This document shows, piece after piece, positions 24,645 to 38,624 of a DNA stretch of 64,000 bases. The first letter of the stretch is position 1. Every line of letters starts with the position of its first letter. The position numbers were made by a program, and so were the translations under genes. Under the pieces are notes generated by a model, which had not been told where the DNA came from, ran no database searches, and saw nothing but the letters and a program-made list of their open reading frames with translations. Source of the DNA: Topomyia yanbarensis. Taxonomy: Eukaryota > Arthropoda > Insecta > Diptera > Culicidae. Where the stretch lies: contig NC_080672.1 of the NCBI RefSeq assembly GCF_030247195.1, forward strand, positions 66,567,771-66,631,770, in the 5' to 3' direction.

Positions 24645-25095
24645 CCTCATGCCTTCAGTTGGACCAATAAAAAAGACGCTCATATACACTAGACAACACG
24701 TTTCATAGCGGCATGACCGGGAGCACTAGCGATATGAGAGAACTCATTTACACACGCGAAGTCACCTACACGCGACAAATACGTTAACATACAAAGGCTT
24801 GAGCCCTCCGCGATTATCCATGCAACATATACCTGCGACCTTGCAAACATAATAATATCCCGGTGATTAGGTAAATGTCTCAGCACTTTTCGTTTTCAAA
24901 CGCGGTCATAAGCGTGAATCTACAAACTCCCGCGTTAGCGCGATCATGAACTTCCGGAAGTCTTTATCCTCGGTACCAGCAGTCTAGATCCATGCCTTCA
25001 ATTGGACCGATTCAAAAAACAAAACTCTCATATCCACTGAACAATGGTATCAGATTCACGGTCCGCGCGCCATCATCCATGAACACATGCGAAAA
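24645..25095. repeat. Interspersed repeat with internal duplication
   Basis: 'catgccttcagttggacca...ctcatatacact' near 24650 is echoed by 'catgccttcaattggaccg...ctcatatccact' near 24990. A central stretch, 'acgttaacatacaaaggcttgagccc' (split near 24780-24806), is related to 27776-27802. This looks like LTR or DNA-element debris; class unknown. Confidence 0.4.
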
Positions 25096-25403
25096 GCACA
25101 CGGTTTTAAAATAGAATTTATACACTTACACTATACAATTTATTATATATAATTATATGTATATTTACCTAGAAAGATCAATTCAGCAACGAGAAAAGTA
25201 AAATATCACTTCAGGGTGGATTGATTCGACCATTTTTTTTTCTTCCAGGACCCACCAGTCTACTTTTAATTGAATTATGCGTGTTTTGTTAAGCAAAAAA
25301 CCTTAAAAATAATTTTGATCAGGTGTCGTATATTGAAGGCTCCATTTTGGGTTATAGCTTTCAACGAAAATGGCATAAAAAGTTCACGTGAAATGCCTCA
25401 TAT

Positions 25404-25745
25404 ATGCCTCATGTGCATATTGGCGCATGTCTTATATTCGACCTCACAACTCGTGATATTAGTGTTGTTACAGCGCATATGAATGTTGATAACATAAACA
25501 GGAAATACGTATATTGTTCGGCATATTTATCACATAATGAATCATCACTTTTTGATGATTTTAAAAAGGTTGTGTCATACTGTGGCAGAAATGCGCTTCC
25601 TTTCATAATCGGCAGTGATGCAAATGCCCACCACATAATTTGGGCAGCTCATATATCAATTTGAGATGCACCGAATTGATGGAATATTTAAGTTGAACAA
25701 ATTTTCATATTTTTTTTAATGTAGGAAATCACACGATCTTTTAAT
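25404..25745 (+). pseudogene. LINE endonuclease fragment (LOA/R1/Jockey-like)
   Basis: The translation contains YVYCSAYLSHNESS, then VSYCGRNALPFIIGSDANAH followed by HIIW. This is the core of APE-type endonucleases of LOA/R1/Jockey LINEs, with the catalytic GxDANAHH motif. After the stop at 25662-25664, another frame continues RCTELMEYLS and FNVGNH, as expected next. Only part of the domain remains, with frameshifts on both sides and no RT nearby. Confidence 0.8.
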
Positions 25746-25885
25746 TTTAATTTCTTTTTTTCTACAAATAAATTGTAGGAACTTACAAATACAAATACAA
25801 ATAGACACTCAACCTTTCAAACAGTAATTGAGAAAGTTATTTTTTTTATCTGGATATATATCGCTTAAATCAAAATGTTCCACTA

Positions 25886-26101
25886 CATTGAAAACCCGTT
25901 TTTATCAGCCCCTGTTTTTATTAGTTTGTTGACTTGATTTTATCGACCAACCAGTATTATGAGGCTATATCTAGGGATTAAAGAAGAATATTTTTACAGC
26001 TTCGGTTTATCAAAAAGAAATAAACAAATATGTTTTGCCATTGTCCCTATTTTGTCAACCTAACAGAAACAAAGGGGGCTGATAAAAACGGGTCTCCGCT
26101 G
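25886..26101. mobile_element. Tc1/pogo-type MITE (216 bp)
   Basis: Inverted arms share CCCGTTTTTATCAGCCCC (left from 25895, right ending 26092). The outer ends are CATTGAAAA versus CAGCGGAGA, and TA flanks both sides (25884-25885, 26102-26103). Non-coding. Confidence 0.65.
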
Positions 26102-26216
26102 TATTATATTAAAGTACTCAAAAAATAAAGAGATCTTTCCGAAGACATAGAAGTGCCATACCTAATAGTTTTATCGTAAATATCAATGTCCGGCTTTTTC
26201 GTATTTCGTCCAACTA

Positions 26217-27172
26217 CACAGTGGTCCAGAATTCAAATTTAGCAGGAATTTTGCGATTTTACTAAAACTAAACCATTTAGCCTTATTATGTCTTTGGAAA
26301 AGTTTGTTAAAACAACAGTAAGGGTGGTTCTAATTTTACAAAGATAAAAATTTTACTTTTTAATAATTCTAAATAGAGCCATACGACCTTCAGTGAAGTT
26401 GTAGAACGACAAGTTTTTGAAAAGTTTGCTGAAGACAGGTAAGATCTATCTGTCATACTTTTCATTTTACAACCAATTTAAAATCAAAGGATGGGGCATT
26501 TTTTATTTTTTCATACCAAAAACTGGTTCATTCAAATAACTTTTGCGGCATTGATTTATAACTGAAGCAGTCTTCAGACAACTATAAGATTGTTTTAAGG
26601 CGAATAATTTGTTTGATGGCACCACCGCTTCTTCGCCAAAAATGTGGTTCTTTGGAATACGAATATCAACCTTTTTAGAGGCAAACAAAAGATAATTCTT
26701 TTTCAACTACATATAAGGTTATGATTCGAGGTAGAATTGAACAAACTCTGAAAAACATCTAAAAGATATGCAAGCAAAAAATGAAAATTGCAAAAGTTAT
26801 ATTAAAAATTTGGTTATTCACGAACTGACCCTTGGTAGTACAAGACTTTTCTATTATTTTAAGTAGTGGGTAAGCTTTCTAAAATGTGTTTCTTCTCCAA
26901 CTTCATCGAAGATAATCAAGCTCTATCTCTAACCTTTAAAAAGTACAATTTTAAATCTCACTAAAATTAGAACCACCCTTACTTCTGTTTAAGCGAAAAG
27001 AACAGTCTTGCAAGGTACAAGAAATTTCCTAAACAATTAAGGGTGAATGACATATCGAGGTTAAAGCTCTCTAATAATCCTAAATCCTTCCCTAAACGTA
27101 TTGTAAAGCTAAGTTATTTAGTTTTATCAAAAGGTTAAAATTCCTGCTAAATTTACATTCTGGACCACTGTG
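26217..27172. mobile_element. MITE with 36-bp inverted ends, split by a nested element
   Basis: The left end CACAGTGGTCCAGAATTCAA continues for 36 bp and matches the inverted right end (33 of 36 by eye). The left flank is TA; the right is CA, probably mutated. Without the nested 26321-26979 insertion the element is about 300 bp. Confidence 0.7.
26321..26979. mobile_element. Nested TA-flanked MITE
   Basis: Ends AGGGTGGTTCTAATTTTA and inverted AGGGTGGTTCTAATTTTA match over 18 bp, with TA at 26319-26320 and 26980-26981. It lies wholly inside the 26217-27172 element. No coding capacity. Confidence 0.65.
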
Positions 27173-30100
27173 CACTGTGGGCAGTTGCGAGAAGCATGCT
27201 CTTTCTAATCTCTTAAAAATAAGAAAAAAAAATTGATAAAAATCAAAGAAAAGAAGCACAATCGCAAAGATGCTCGCTTGAAGTCTCAATACTTAGCCAG
27301 TGCAAGCAATGTCGGAGAAAGGTCACTTTCGATTGCGCTGAAGGATGATCTGTTAAAAGATCTTCACGGGGGTCTCTTGTCAATCCCTCCTAACATTTCC
27401 ATCCCCAGTCTTATTGGGTTTGGCTTAAAGTATGGCATTGTTGGATCTCTCCAGATAACGCACAAAGCTGCACCTGACTGAAACAGAAATTAATTGGAGA
27501 AATTGGAGGAGATAAGTGGGAGGACAGCGAACTTCCGTTTTATTGTCGGTTGTCGAACCATATATACTTCACCAGAATAAGGTATTCCTTTACATCCCGT
27601 GAAATGCCATATAATGTTTAAAAAGTTCTGATGTTTCTATGAGGTTGGATTTCATTAAACCTTGTTCGCGGGCAGTTTGCTGAGAACCAAGTCAGCCTAT
27701 AATCCTTTCTCGTCAAAAATTCCAGAGAACGGTCGTCGTAAGCACACGCGACATACAAACGCACATGCGTTCGAACACGTTAACGTACAAACGCTCGAGC
27801 CCTTCGCGATGATACACACGATCGTGAAGTACCTACGCCCGCACATATCTGAACCGTACAATGAATATCACATTCAGAATCACGGCCTGCTTCAATTGGC
27901 CTTAAACAGTTTTTAGTGGGTGACATTTCCCGTCTCGTCTGCAACTGTAGTGAGTGATTCTGACGGGGAGCCCTTCCCAGAACATAGCTCTACAGATCCA
28001 GTAGGGCAACTCTCGAAAAAATATCAACAATTGTGATTGGCGATTGCAGGTTTTGTAACTCCGGAATTTCCTCTTAAGGGACCACTTCAACGAAGAAAAG
28101 ATGCTGACAGTGAATGTATTCTAGGAACACTGTTGGTTATACTGTGATGGGCTTGACAAAATGGGTTCAGTCAAAAAATTAGTGTTGCATTTGAAAAAGT
28201 CTTTGTGTATATGTACGTTTAGCGAAATTCTACGTAATGAAAATACGATAACACCAACTTCATAGTATTTTTATTATATGAAATTCAGATATCCAACGAT
28301 ATATAATTTGGATACGCAACTTAGTTTTTTGAAGTCCGGTCTACATCCGCAACACATTGTTTCTGTAGCAGAATAAGTGCTTTCAAAGCGTTAGAAAAGA
28401 ATTTTGTCCTGTTTCTACAGAGTTTTGAAATAATATACAAAATGTCACAAAATATTCGAGGGTAGTGAATGAAGGTCTAGGATTTGTTCCTGATCATTTT
28501 TGAGAGTATTCCGGTGGACCTTATGAAGAAAGTACATGCGAAAGGTACAACCCCTCTGTGAAACATTCCTATCTAAATCTCTCCGACATGTGGCACAAAA
28601 ATTGACTCAATCGTCGTCTGAATAATTCACAATCAATAATGCCATTTCGTTTTAAGTCCTTTGGGGCATATGTCGATACTTTTCTTTCCGATCACATGAT
28701 TCAGGAATCCGAAATTTTTGATGAATATTCGTGTCATGCGGTAAAACAATTTGCATCAGCTAAACTCCACAATATCATCGTGTATACATTCTACGTTTTG
28801 AAACATCTTGTTTGATGAAATAAACATTGTTAGTGTTATGAATGTATCAATAAGGTTTTGAGGAAAATATTTACAAAAAACATGGTTCTAAGAACCGGAA
28901 ATCAACGGAAACGGTCTTAAAAATTGTCCACTGCTGTTTCCCATTTACAATGTTTCCACTATAAGGTTCCCCAGAATAAGTTTCAAAATATTTACAAAAG
29001 CGATCCGAAATAAATGCAATTCCCTCATATATTCTACACAAAAACCTGAGATGTTTGATATTGGATATATGCTCTCTACTAATTGTATTGGAAACGCCTC
29101 CCGAATAATTACGAAATGAATACCCAATCACGTGCATATGATTCAAATTGATTGTAAATTAAGAAAACTAGACCCAACCAAACACCTCAATTTACAAGTG
29201 AAAGGTACCTCGGGGTCTCAAAAGTTAATTTTGTCGATAGGAGTACCGTGCCTGACCGAAAGGTTTTTCTGAGTTCATAGTATGTACGATGTTCTGCCAA
29301 AATGTGTCTCTGAATATTTCTACTAATGTCAACATTAATAAACTTTATACATAATTTTTTAAATAACGAACATGCAGAAAATATTGTCATTTTGGTCGCC
29401 AACTAAATATTTATTGAATTTTCAGTGTACCTACTGACACAAATAATGTTCATGTTCAGTAGAATGTTATCGTAGTATTCACGATCACTGCTCAACTTTG
29501 CATGGAAAAAACAACTATAGCATTTTTCCATACTTTGCCGCACTGATTCCCCAAAATTGATATAAACCCTTTTTAATTTGCTGGCTAGATATAGGTTTTG
29601 ACGTCAATCGAAGTCATGTAATTTTCATCAACAAACAAGCAAAACTGATGCTAGCTGGCCATGGGATATGATTTTATGCAACATGTTGTCACACTGTTAC
29701 AAACGATCTAGAATGAATGGTCAATTATGCTGACTTGTTTTGATGATTTTTTTTCGATAGAAATGAGGCAACTGTTTACTTATATAGTTTTTTCCGACAT
29801 AAAATTCACGCTTGATGACTTATGTCACATACACACTTGGCTACGATGTAATATATGTATTTCGAAAATTTCAATATTCACTTTTGACCACCTTCAAAAC
29901 AATTTGACATAGTGCACATAAACTTTTACATCTGCCATAGTGTTGCCGATGTGCATGTAAACAAATATGTACGAACAAGAATATTTCGGACAGGAAATTC
30001 CGGCAATGGGACTATTTTTCACGGAACTGTGAAATAGTAAAGCTTCCTTTACTTATCGCAAAGGGATCAAGGTACGTTGAATGTATTCTGTTATGTTTTA

Positions 30101-31735
30101 CGGAGATATAGTGTTCAGTGAACTGCAGTGTCAGAGAGTGCCATAGTGAATCGATCTGCACTGAGATTCAAATTTTTCGTACAGGAAATCTACGTAACGA
30201 ATGAGTATTTAGATTTGATGAGCGTTTCTAAATGTTCTAATCACTTTGTTTTAGGTATCAAAGCAAATTGGACAAATTAGACCTGGCCACAACAGAGGAA
30301 ATCATGTAATAATACAGGTGCACTATTACCACAGTTTACATTGAAGTGGTCCGTTAAAGGGAATTTTGGAAATTGACTTTTATGCCCTAATCCTAAGTTG
30401 GCCGAGACTTGTACCCAGTTTGAATAAATACTAATCGCTTTTACATATTTCCTTTTCTTTACAGATTATGTATCTCTCGAATTGAGCATATCAAGTACCT
30501 GAAATTACACATGACATGACATGAATTTGAAACTGTTAGATTCTAGAACGTGAAAAATAAAAAAAAACAATGAGGTCTGGCATGGATACTACTTGAAGTT
30601 GATCTTTCTCCAGTAAGTGCTGAGGAATTCTAGAAGCTATACTGTCGCAATCGAGAACCAGTCGCTTTATTGTGCAATACGCATGCAAAAAACTTCATGT
30701 CAAAAAATACCCACGGCAGTCATTTATAGAGTCGGAAGGATAAGAACAACTTCAACGTGTTTGTTCCTGGAGCAAAGAGCAGAATGTTGTGTTTCAATCA
30801 CCTTGGGTCCCGCTGCATTGGACCAACTAATCCGTTGGGATTGAAAACTATCGTGATTAGTCATAAGGTTTAAATTTATCAAGAAAGAACCTAACTAATC
30901 CCGGTCCAAGGATCTTTTGCACGACACCTTTTCGTTAGTTCTTCAATATTGCTGTTTTATCCCACTCATCAGACTCCAGTTTACTACACTGCCCAGAACA
31001 GACCCTTTTAGAACTGATCTTTTTTAGTTTGTTTTGAATTTTAAAATATTTGGTACCGGTAATGAACAAAGATTCACTCCGTTATACTATTATTTTATTC
31101 GAACTTTTCGGGTCAACCAAGGAAGGAATAACAGGCGACGACCAGTGCAACTTGAACATTTGTTTGAATGCACAAGTTGTTTATTTGTCTGGCAGTAAAC
31201 TGCTTGCGGTGTCATTTCATCACTCCCAACTTTCGACTGGTTCCTCATATTGCGCGAACCACTTCGTAAAAAAACAACCATGTGTTTTAATTTAAAAGTA
31301 GTTTGTTTTGGTTTTAATCTTATCATGTTTATTCTGTGTAGCAACGCGAACCTTGTCGTGGTTGTGCGGGAAAGAGTTCAATCAATTACTTTTATTCTAT
31401 GCTGGATTGTGCTCTTACTTACCGTAGTCTACATATAGTGGTGGCCTGTTCCTCGTACGGCAATTTTTTATATCTTTACTAACCGCAAACCTTTAACATA
31501 GATTAGATGGAGCACAATATGTTATCAGCTGCTTCTGATGGTGTATTCACTGGCACTGATAACATTTTTAGATCGATTCATTCACATACCCATTCGGCAG
31601 CGGCGCTTGAGGTTAGTAAACTTTAAGCACACTGTGTGATAAATTTCATCGTCACCTGTGACTATATTTGTCGATCCTTTGTAAGCAACAATCTTGCATG
31701 TAAACAGCTGCTTAATTCGCGAAAAACAGCCAAAA
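27173..31735. other. Unassigned intergenic sequence
   Basis: 27690-27870 is related to the repeat at 24645-25095 (shared 'acgttaacgtacaaacgctcgagccc'-like core). Open frames at 27233-27481, 28871-29146, 30617-30844 and 31050-31295 lack recognisable domains. A perfect 10-bp stem (atgttatcag/ctgataacat) lies at 31518-31567. No gene is supported. Confidence 0.4.
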
Positions 31736-31739
31736 AATT

Positions 31740-32215
31740 GGAACCGGTTTGCGGATCTCGCACGCGATCCAACAGCGTTCTATAATTAAACCGACGCGCG
31801 TGCAACCAAGTGCGCATGCAACACGCAACGACAATGAACTGCTTCCGACACTTGCTGCCCGAGGACTGGCTAAGTCGGACTGAGTGCGAAACGGCGAAGC
31901 TCAGAGCATCCGAGCGGTAAGGCAGAGGCGCATAGCGTCAGCGTCATGAGCCTCCACCTTCACACACAACACAGCTAAAAGTTTGCTCGCTCGGTGAGCT
32001 AGTCGCATTTTGCTCCCACTGGTCGACGATGCGAAATTCGTTCATGTTATCGGCGTTTCTCATGACCTTAGTTCTCATGGAGAACGACGAACATGATTCC
32101 GCTAGCTTTCTTCTGCTTCCACGTGGTGGACATTCGCACACTGAACTATTTGAAGCTACAGCATGGTTGTCTGTTGAGCGGGCTTATAATATGCGAATGC
32201 GTCGGCACACATAGG
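31740..32215. other. GC-richer island, possible promoter or first exon
   Basis: This stands out from its AT-rich surroundings, with many CG-containing words (cgacgcgcgtg, gcgaaacggcgaag). A + frame at 32029-32214 starts with a hydrophobic MRNSFMLSAFLMTLVLM, like a short signal peptide. The - strand also has an open frame (31944-32141). No conserved domain and no flanking exons were found. It could be the 5' end of a gene with long introns or old LTR sequence. Confidence 0.25.
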
Positions 32216-32291
32216 AGTATTTGATTGAAAAACCTGGCCGAAATTATTTATGTAGTTGTTTGCTGCAGAAATAATTAGACTCAACTAATAG

Positions 32292-32478
<187 letters not shown>

Positions 32479-32742
32479 GGTAAAATTTCGGTCGAACATT
32501 TTGAAACGGGATTCCTATATTGAAAGTATTCTACTTCAAAAGTCGAAATAAACATTGTTAGAATGTCTACAAATAGGTTTGGTTTGCAAAGGAGGTTATG
32601 AAAAACTCATTGCTAGAGGATTTCCGTTTCCATTCAATAGAACGCTGTTGCGGTACACTGAAGGCGTTCAGTTTTATCCAGGTTGGTATAATATATAGAG
32701 ATATAGATTAATTTCGGGAGAGATTTTTTTCCCAACGTCAAG

Positions 32743-32990
32743 ATGGCTGATCAGAACGAGCGTGCGTTCCAGTAGCAAATCGGTGTTAACCTGAACCGTA
32801 AACAGGTTAACAAGAAGAAGGGTTTCCGTTTGTATCGCAGCATCGGTCTCGGATTTAAAACTCCAAAAGAGGCTATCGCTGGAACCTACATTGACAAGAA
32901 ATGCCCCTTCACCGGTCGAAGACCGTGCGCTTCAATGTGCTAAAGGTGAGCAAACTGGCTGGTGCCAAGAAGAAGTTCAATAAGTTCTAA
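32743..32990 (+). pseudogene. RpS11: Ribosomal protein S11 (uS17) retropseudogene, internally deleted
   Basis: Starts MADQNERAFQ as in insect RpS11, then an in-frame TAG, then NLNRK and [20 protein letters not shown] followed by FTG (to about 32915). It jumps directly to [12 protein letters not shown]...KKFNKF and a stop (32920-32990), the normal C-terminus, in another frame. Roughly the middle half, including the OB-fold core, is missing. There are no introns; the leader is pyrimidine-rich ('tttttttccc', like a 5'TOP) and AATAAA follows 11 bp after the stop. This fits a processed retrocopy that was later deleted, or a truncated cDNA. RpS11 is a small-subunit ribosomal protein; this copy cannot encode it. 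Confidence 0.9.
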
Positions 32991-32999
32991 AGGCTTAGA

Positions 33000-33812
33000 A
33001 TAAAATGTGTAAATGGGGAGAAAGGGGGGAAATAAGTTTCCATGGGCATTACATTAAAATCTGGTTGTCGCGTCGAGTGAGATGCCGCAATCTCGTGTAT
33101 AGAGACACTTTAGTACGGTAATATGATATTGCAAGTTTGTCTTTCGAAAAATTACAACACTGGAGATGTAAAATAATCTTTAATATTTAGCCACAAACAT
33201 AAGATTAATAATCATGTGTCAAATTGCATCGCAGAGCACTGAAAATTTTCAGCACCTTTTTTTGTAAATCGTGTATCAGTTGAATAGTTGAGACCTTACA
33301 AAAGGCATATATACATTCAATGTACGGAGAAACCGTCAAAAAATTGAAAGGCCCAACGTGACCATTAGACGCTATTATTTTTGTTTTTGGATATGTTGTT
33401 TACTTTCTGAGATATGGAAGCTTTTGAGGAATTCCACGAAGATCCGTCCAAAAATCTCTAAAAACGTGACCGACCATCTTAAATTCCGATGAAACTTTAC
33501 AGGTTTCACCGGCATGGAAGACTAAACATTTTCCACAGTCAATAAGATTACTTTGACTCAAGTGCAATTTTTTTAAATGGCGTAGACGTTTTTCCGTGCA
33601 AAAATTTCAATTTTTTTGTTTGATTACACTATTTTATACAGTAAAACTATTTGAGAACGAGTTACAGGGAATGAATACTTATGCATGAAAAAAATATACA
33701 CTGAAAAAAATGTTGTGTCATTTTTCCCAAAAATTTATGTTAAAAATTCAAATTCCAAAAATTTTTTTTTGTAATTTTTTATATTTTGTCAACAAAAATT
33801 TAAAGAAAAAAG
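33000..33812. other. Unassigned AT-rich sequence
   Basis: Between the RpS11 pseudogene and the large inverted repeat. No gene or clear repeat end is visible. Confidence 0.4.
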
Positions 33813-35068
33813 GATTTCATGATGGAGAAATTATCAGCAAACAAGTTTTTCTAACAATAACTTTATACATGTTTTTAAATTTCAAGCTAATTGGCATAGA
33901 AAACTGCAATTTTATTACAGAATATAATTTTAAGTATCATTTTAAATCAAAATGAATTTAACAAATGTCTTTCAAAATGCAATAGTTTTCGAGATATTTG
34001 GAATTTTGTTCCAACAAAAACAATTAATTCATGTAATTATGTCCTTTTCAAAAGTTATTCACGTTACCCCATCATAAATTGTCAAAAATCTAATGTTCAT
34101 CGTTTTAAAGGCATAAAAGAAGCTTTTTCAGTGTATTTGGTTCATGGAGAAGCTTTCAATAAAAAAAAATTTCCAACAACAACTTTTGACAAATTTTTAT
34201 AATTCATACTATTTGCAGTCAAAAGCAGAATTTTATGTTTGAATATGATTCTAAACGTCATTCTAAATCAAAATGTTCATAATACAAATTTTCAGAAATG
34301 TAATAGTTCTCGAGATATTTTAAATTTTGTTTTTACAACACATTTATTTTGTTTTACTACGACCTTTTCAGAAGTTATTCGCGCTTCTCCATCAACAATA
34401 ATTAGTTTTTCGCAAGGCCTATAACATTTTCTGTAACTTTCCCATTGAGATCAAGGTAATATTGTATACTAAACTTCACTGACTTGCTAAGCTAAATCAA
34501 AGTTTCGATTATAAGTTCGCAGAATCGGAATTTCTGCTCTACCGGGACGACAACCGTTAGCAGTCGTTTTATGCGATCATAAGTAATGTTTGCTTTGTTG
34601 GAGTTTAACGTCTGCATAGCGGTCAAGACGGCTGTCATGTGCAGAAGAGCGGAACGCTAAACGTTAAAAACAATTTCAGTTTGAATTATAAAAAATTGTA
34701 AAAAGTTGTTAGGAAAACTTTTTTGTTGAAAGCTTCTCCATGATCCAAATACACCGAAAAAGCTTCTTTTATGTCTTTAAAACGATAAACATTAGATTTT
34801 TGACAATTCATGATGGGGTAACGTGAATAACTTTAAAAAGGACATAATTACACGTATTAATTGATTTTGTTGGAGCAAAATTCCAAATATCTCGAAAACT
34901 ATCGCATTCTGGAAGATATTTGTTAAATGCATTTCGATTTAAAATGATACTTAGAATTATATGCTATAATAAAATTACAGTTTTGTATGTCAATTAGTAT
35001 GAAAGTTAAAAGCATGTATAAACTATTGTTAGAAAAACTATTTTGCTGATAATTTCTCCATCATGAAA
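33813..35068. repeat. Large fold-back element, ~390-bp inverted arms
   Basis: The left arm 33813-34210 and right arm 34679-35068 are inverted copies, about 85-90% identical by eye (for example atttcatgatggagaaatta and agttttcgagatatttggaa in both). The 468-bp loop contains a further, more diverged direct copy of part of the arm (34229-34400). A transcript through it would form a long double-stranded hairpin. No coding content. Class unknown. Confidence 0.85.
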
Positions 35069-36421
35069 TCACATTCAAAATGTAGGCCAAACTAAACCGA
35101 TTTTGAATATTGGAGTATAAAAACACACTACCCTTATTCAAAGAATTCAACTTTGAAAACATTTTGTGAATTTACTCATCAATGAATAAACTATTTCTCA
35201 AAAATTAATATGTAAGTTCACTTAAAAGACAAAATACTGTCTAATTTCACTTCAAACTGATAAATTGTTCAGAGTTGATGTATTTAACCCTTGGATTAAG
35301 CATTGCGTTCAGCCGTGAGGTAGCTGTTGGATGGTATATTAATAAACAGATCACAAATTAATCCTCCTAGTGGTGTTATAATAAATATCTCATATAATTC
35401 ATATTCATATTATACTCGTGGAACACCGAATGAAATGAATAAATTATTTTTGAATCCCAAAATTTTAGTGAAAATTTGTCTCCTTTTGCAAGCTGTAGAA
35501 TATACTGGTTATGGCGAAATAATTACCAGATGTATTTTTTATAATTTTTTATATTGCTATTTCTCTGTCCGTTTCTAAGATGTGTCATGAGATCTTCTTC
35601 TAATCTGAAATATTTGATAATGTCCGAGCTATTTTGATGTGTGTGATGTGATTGTATAGCTTTCAGAAGACAAAAAAAAATTTGTCTGCTGTTTCCTTAA
35701 AAATAGTTTTTGCATTTTAGTATATAACGGAGTCAATCACGGAAACAAATTGAATTTTACATACTATTTGGCATAAAAATATTTGCAGTCCTGTGAAAAA
35801 TTGCGAAATGTTTGTATTATGAGAAAACTATAACTAATTAATATACAAACCATACTTTCCCCTCAAGATGAAGGGATGCATTTAGAAACGTTGTCCTATG
35901 TGAAGGCATTTGACCAAAAAATTAAAAACTACATCAATTTCAATTTAATTCTAATCTAAACTGAGTGAATATATACTATAATTAAGGAAATTCTAACTGG
36001 GTAATATGAATGTTTTAAGAAGAAACCTTTGAAATCAGACATTTCTATACCGTTTATTCAAAACGTAATATCTAACAAATGTAAACAAACTGAGTTTATT
36101 ATGCCAAATAAAAGCCAAGCATTGACTCTTTATCGTCCATAAATAAAAGAGAAAAATGATAACTCTTTATATGTTAATTTAATCTTAAGTCAAAATGTCA
36201 CATATAGTATACCAAAGCTTTGCTAATATTTCTTAGATATGATGTTTTGCGTTGTGACGTTTCTCCAAGTCGACTGTAGTTAGTATGTTTTTGCAATGCC
36301 AAACCTCATATCTTCACTCTCGGTTGCAATACAACACATGAAATATATCACAACTACAAGCCCGTCTCTCAAAACGTCACAGTAAAATGTGCCATCTACA
36401 AACGGTGTTGTCAAGACCACA
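35069..36421. other. Unassigned AT-rich sequence
   Basis: No supported open frame or repeat boundary. The frame at 35327-35578 has no recognisable features. Confidence 0.4.
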
Positions 36422-36747
36422 TACACTGCTGGCCAATAAAATAGGTGTGTGATAGATTATTTTGTTTTTCTCTCAGTTACACATACCAAGCTACAGCAGT
36501 CTCTATCACACCTACCGCACACACAAGCCTATCTGTCAAGTTACTAGTGGGTTGTTGGCGCTGATTACATTTGCAATCTTTGTCAAGATGTAAAACAAGA
36601 CTGCCACAGGCTTTTTTGTGTGGTCAATATAATAGGTGTGAGAAATATATTAATGGGTTATTATTTTACACAATACCATTATATGTTTTATTTGGTAAAG
36701 TTTGTATTCTGCGTGCTAATAAATGAATTTAAAAGTTTAATAAGTCA

Positions 36748-37970
<1,223 letters not shown>

Positions 37971-38136
37971 TTGTTAAAAATATTAAAGTCTTAAAATCAT
38001 TGGATTTGAAAAATTTTAATGCAATACACCTATTTCATTGACCAGGTACTTTTTTGGATTTCATTGAGAAGAGAGAGTTACGGTAAAGCATAACAATTAA
38101 TTTACAAATTAAAGTGTTCTTTTTCATATTTACGAC

Positions 38137-38624
38137 TGTTCCGGAGTCGAAGTTAAAACGCAGAGTCCTGTTAGCAGTTGGACACAGCTTCAAGCTGGAA
38201 TTTTATTAGTAAGATTAACCGGTTAAAGTAAGTGACTCACATCCTACTCACAAAATCAGTGCGAAACTTCTTCTAATCTCCGACAACAATAAAGCTTCAC
38301 AGTACGCCCTTTTAGGCCTATTAATAAAGTAAGTAAATTCAATTCTAGTTCGTAAATTCGCTGTGAGGTACTTACAAATTTCCTAACAGTAGTAATTAGT
38401 AATAATAATTGGTCGCACGCCGGCGATTTAATAGTTGAAAATGCAGTTAAAGGTTTGCAACGTGATTGCTCAGCCAATAGCGATTGGAAGAATGACTGAT
38501 TCCTTCTTAACGTTCAAGATTGTTCTCATCACGGTGAATATTGTTGGCAGCTGTCATACTCGGTCGTTTAGCGAACCCCTGTGGCGCTTCTCTCTGACCG
38601 GGGCAGTGCACCCGGTTCGTAACA
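38137..38624 (-). repeat. 3' LTR of the BEL/Pao element
   Basis: Copy of 44630-45117. A purine-rich tract on the - strand (acggggaggagac, + strand 38625-38637) lies directly upstream and would serve as plus-strand primer. The end of pol runs into this LTR. Confidence 0.95.

Noticed and set aside
31502..31616. Exon-like open segment (hydrophobic, bounded by ag and gttagt)
   Set aside because: No neighbouring exons or family match. A 10-bp inverted repeat inside suggests repeat debris.
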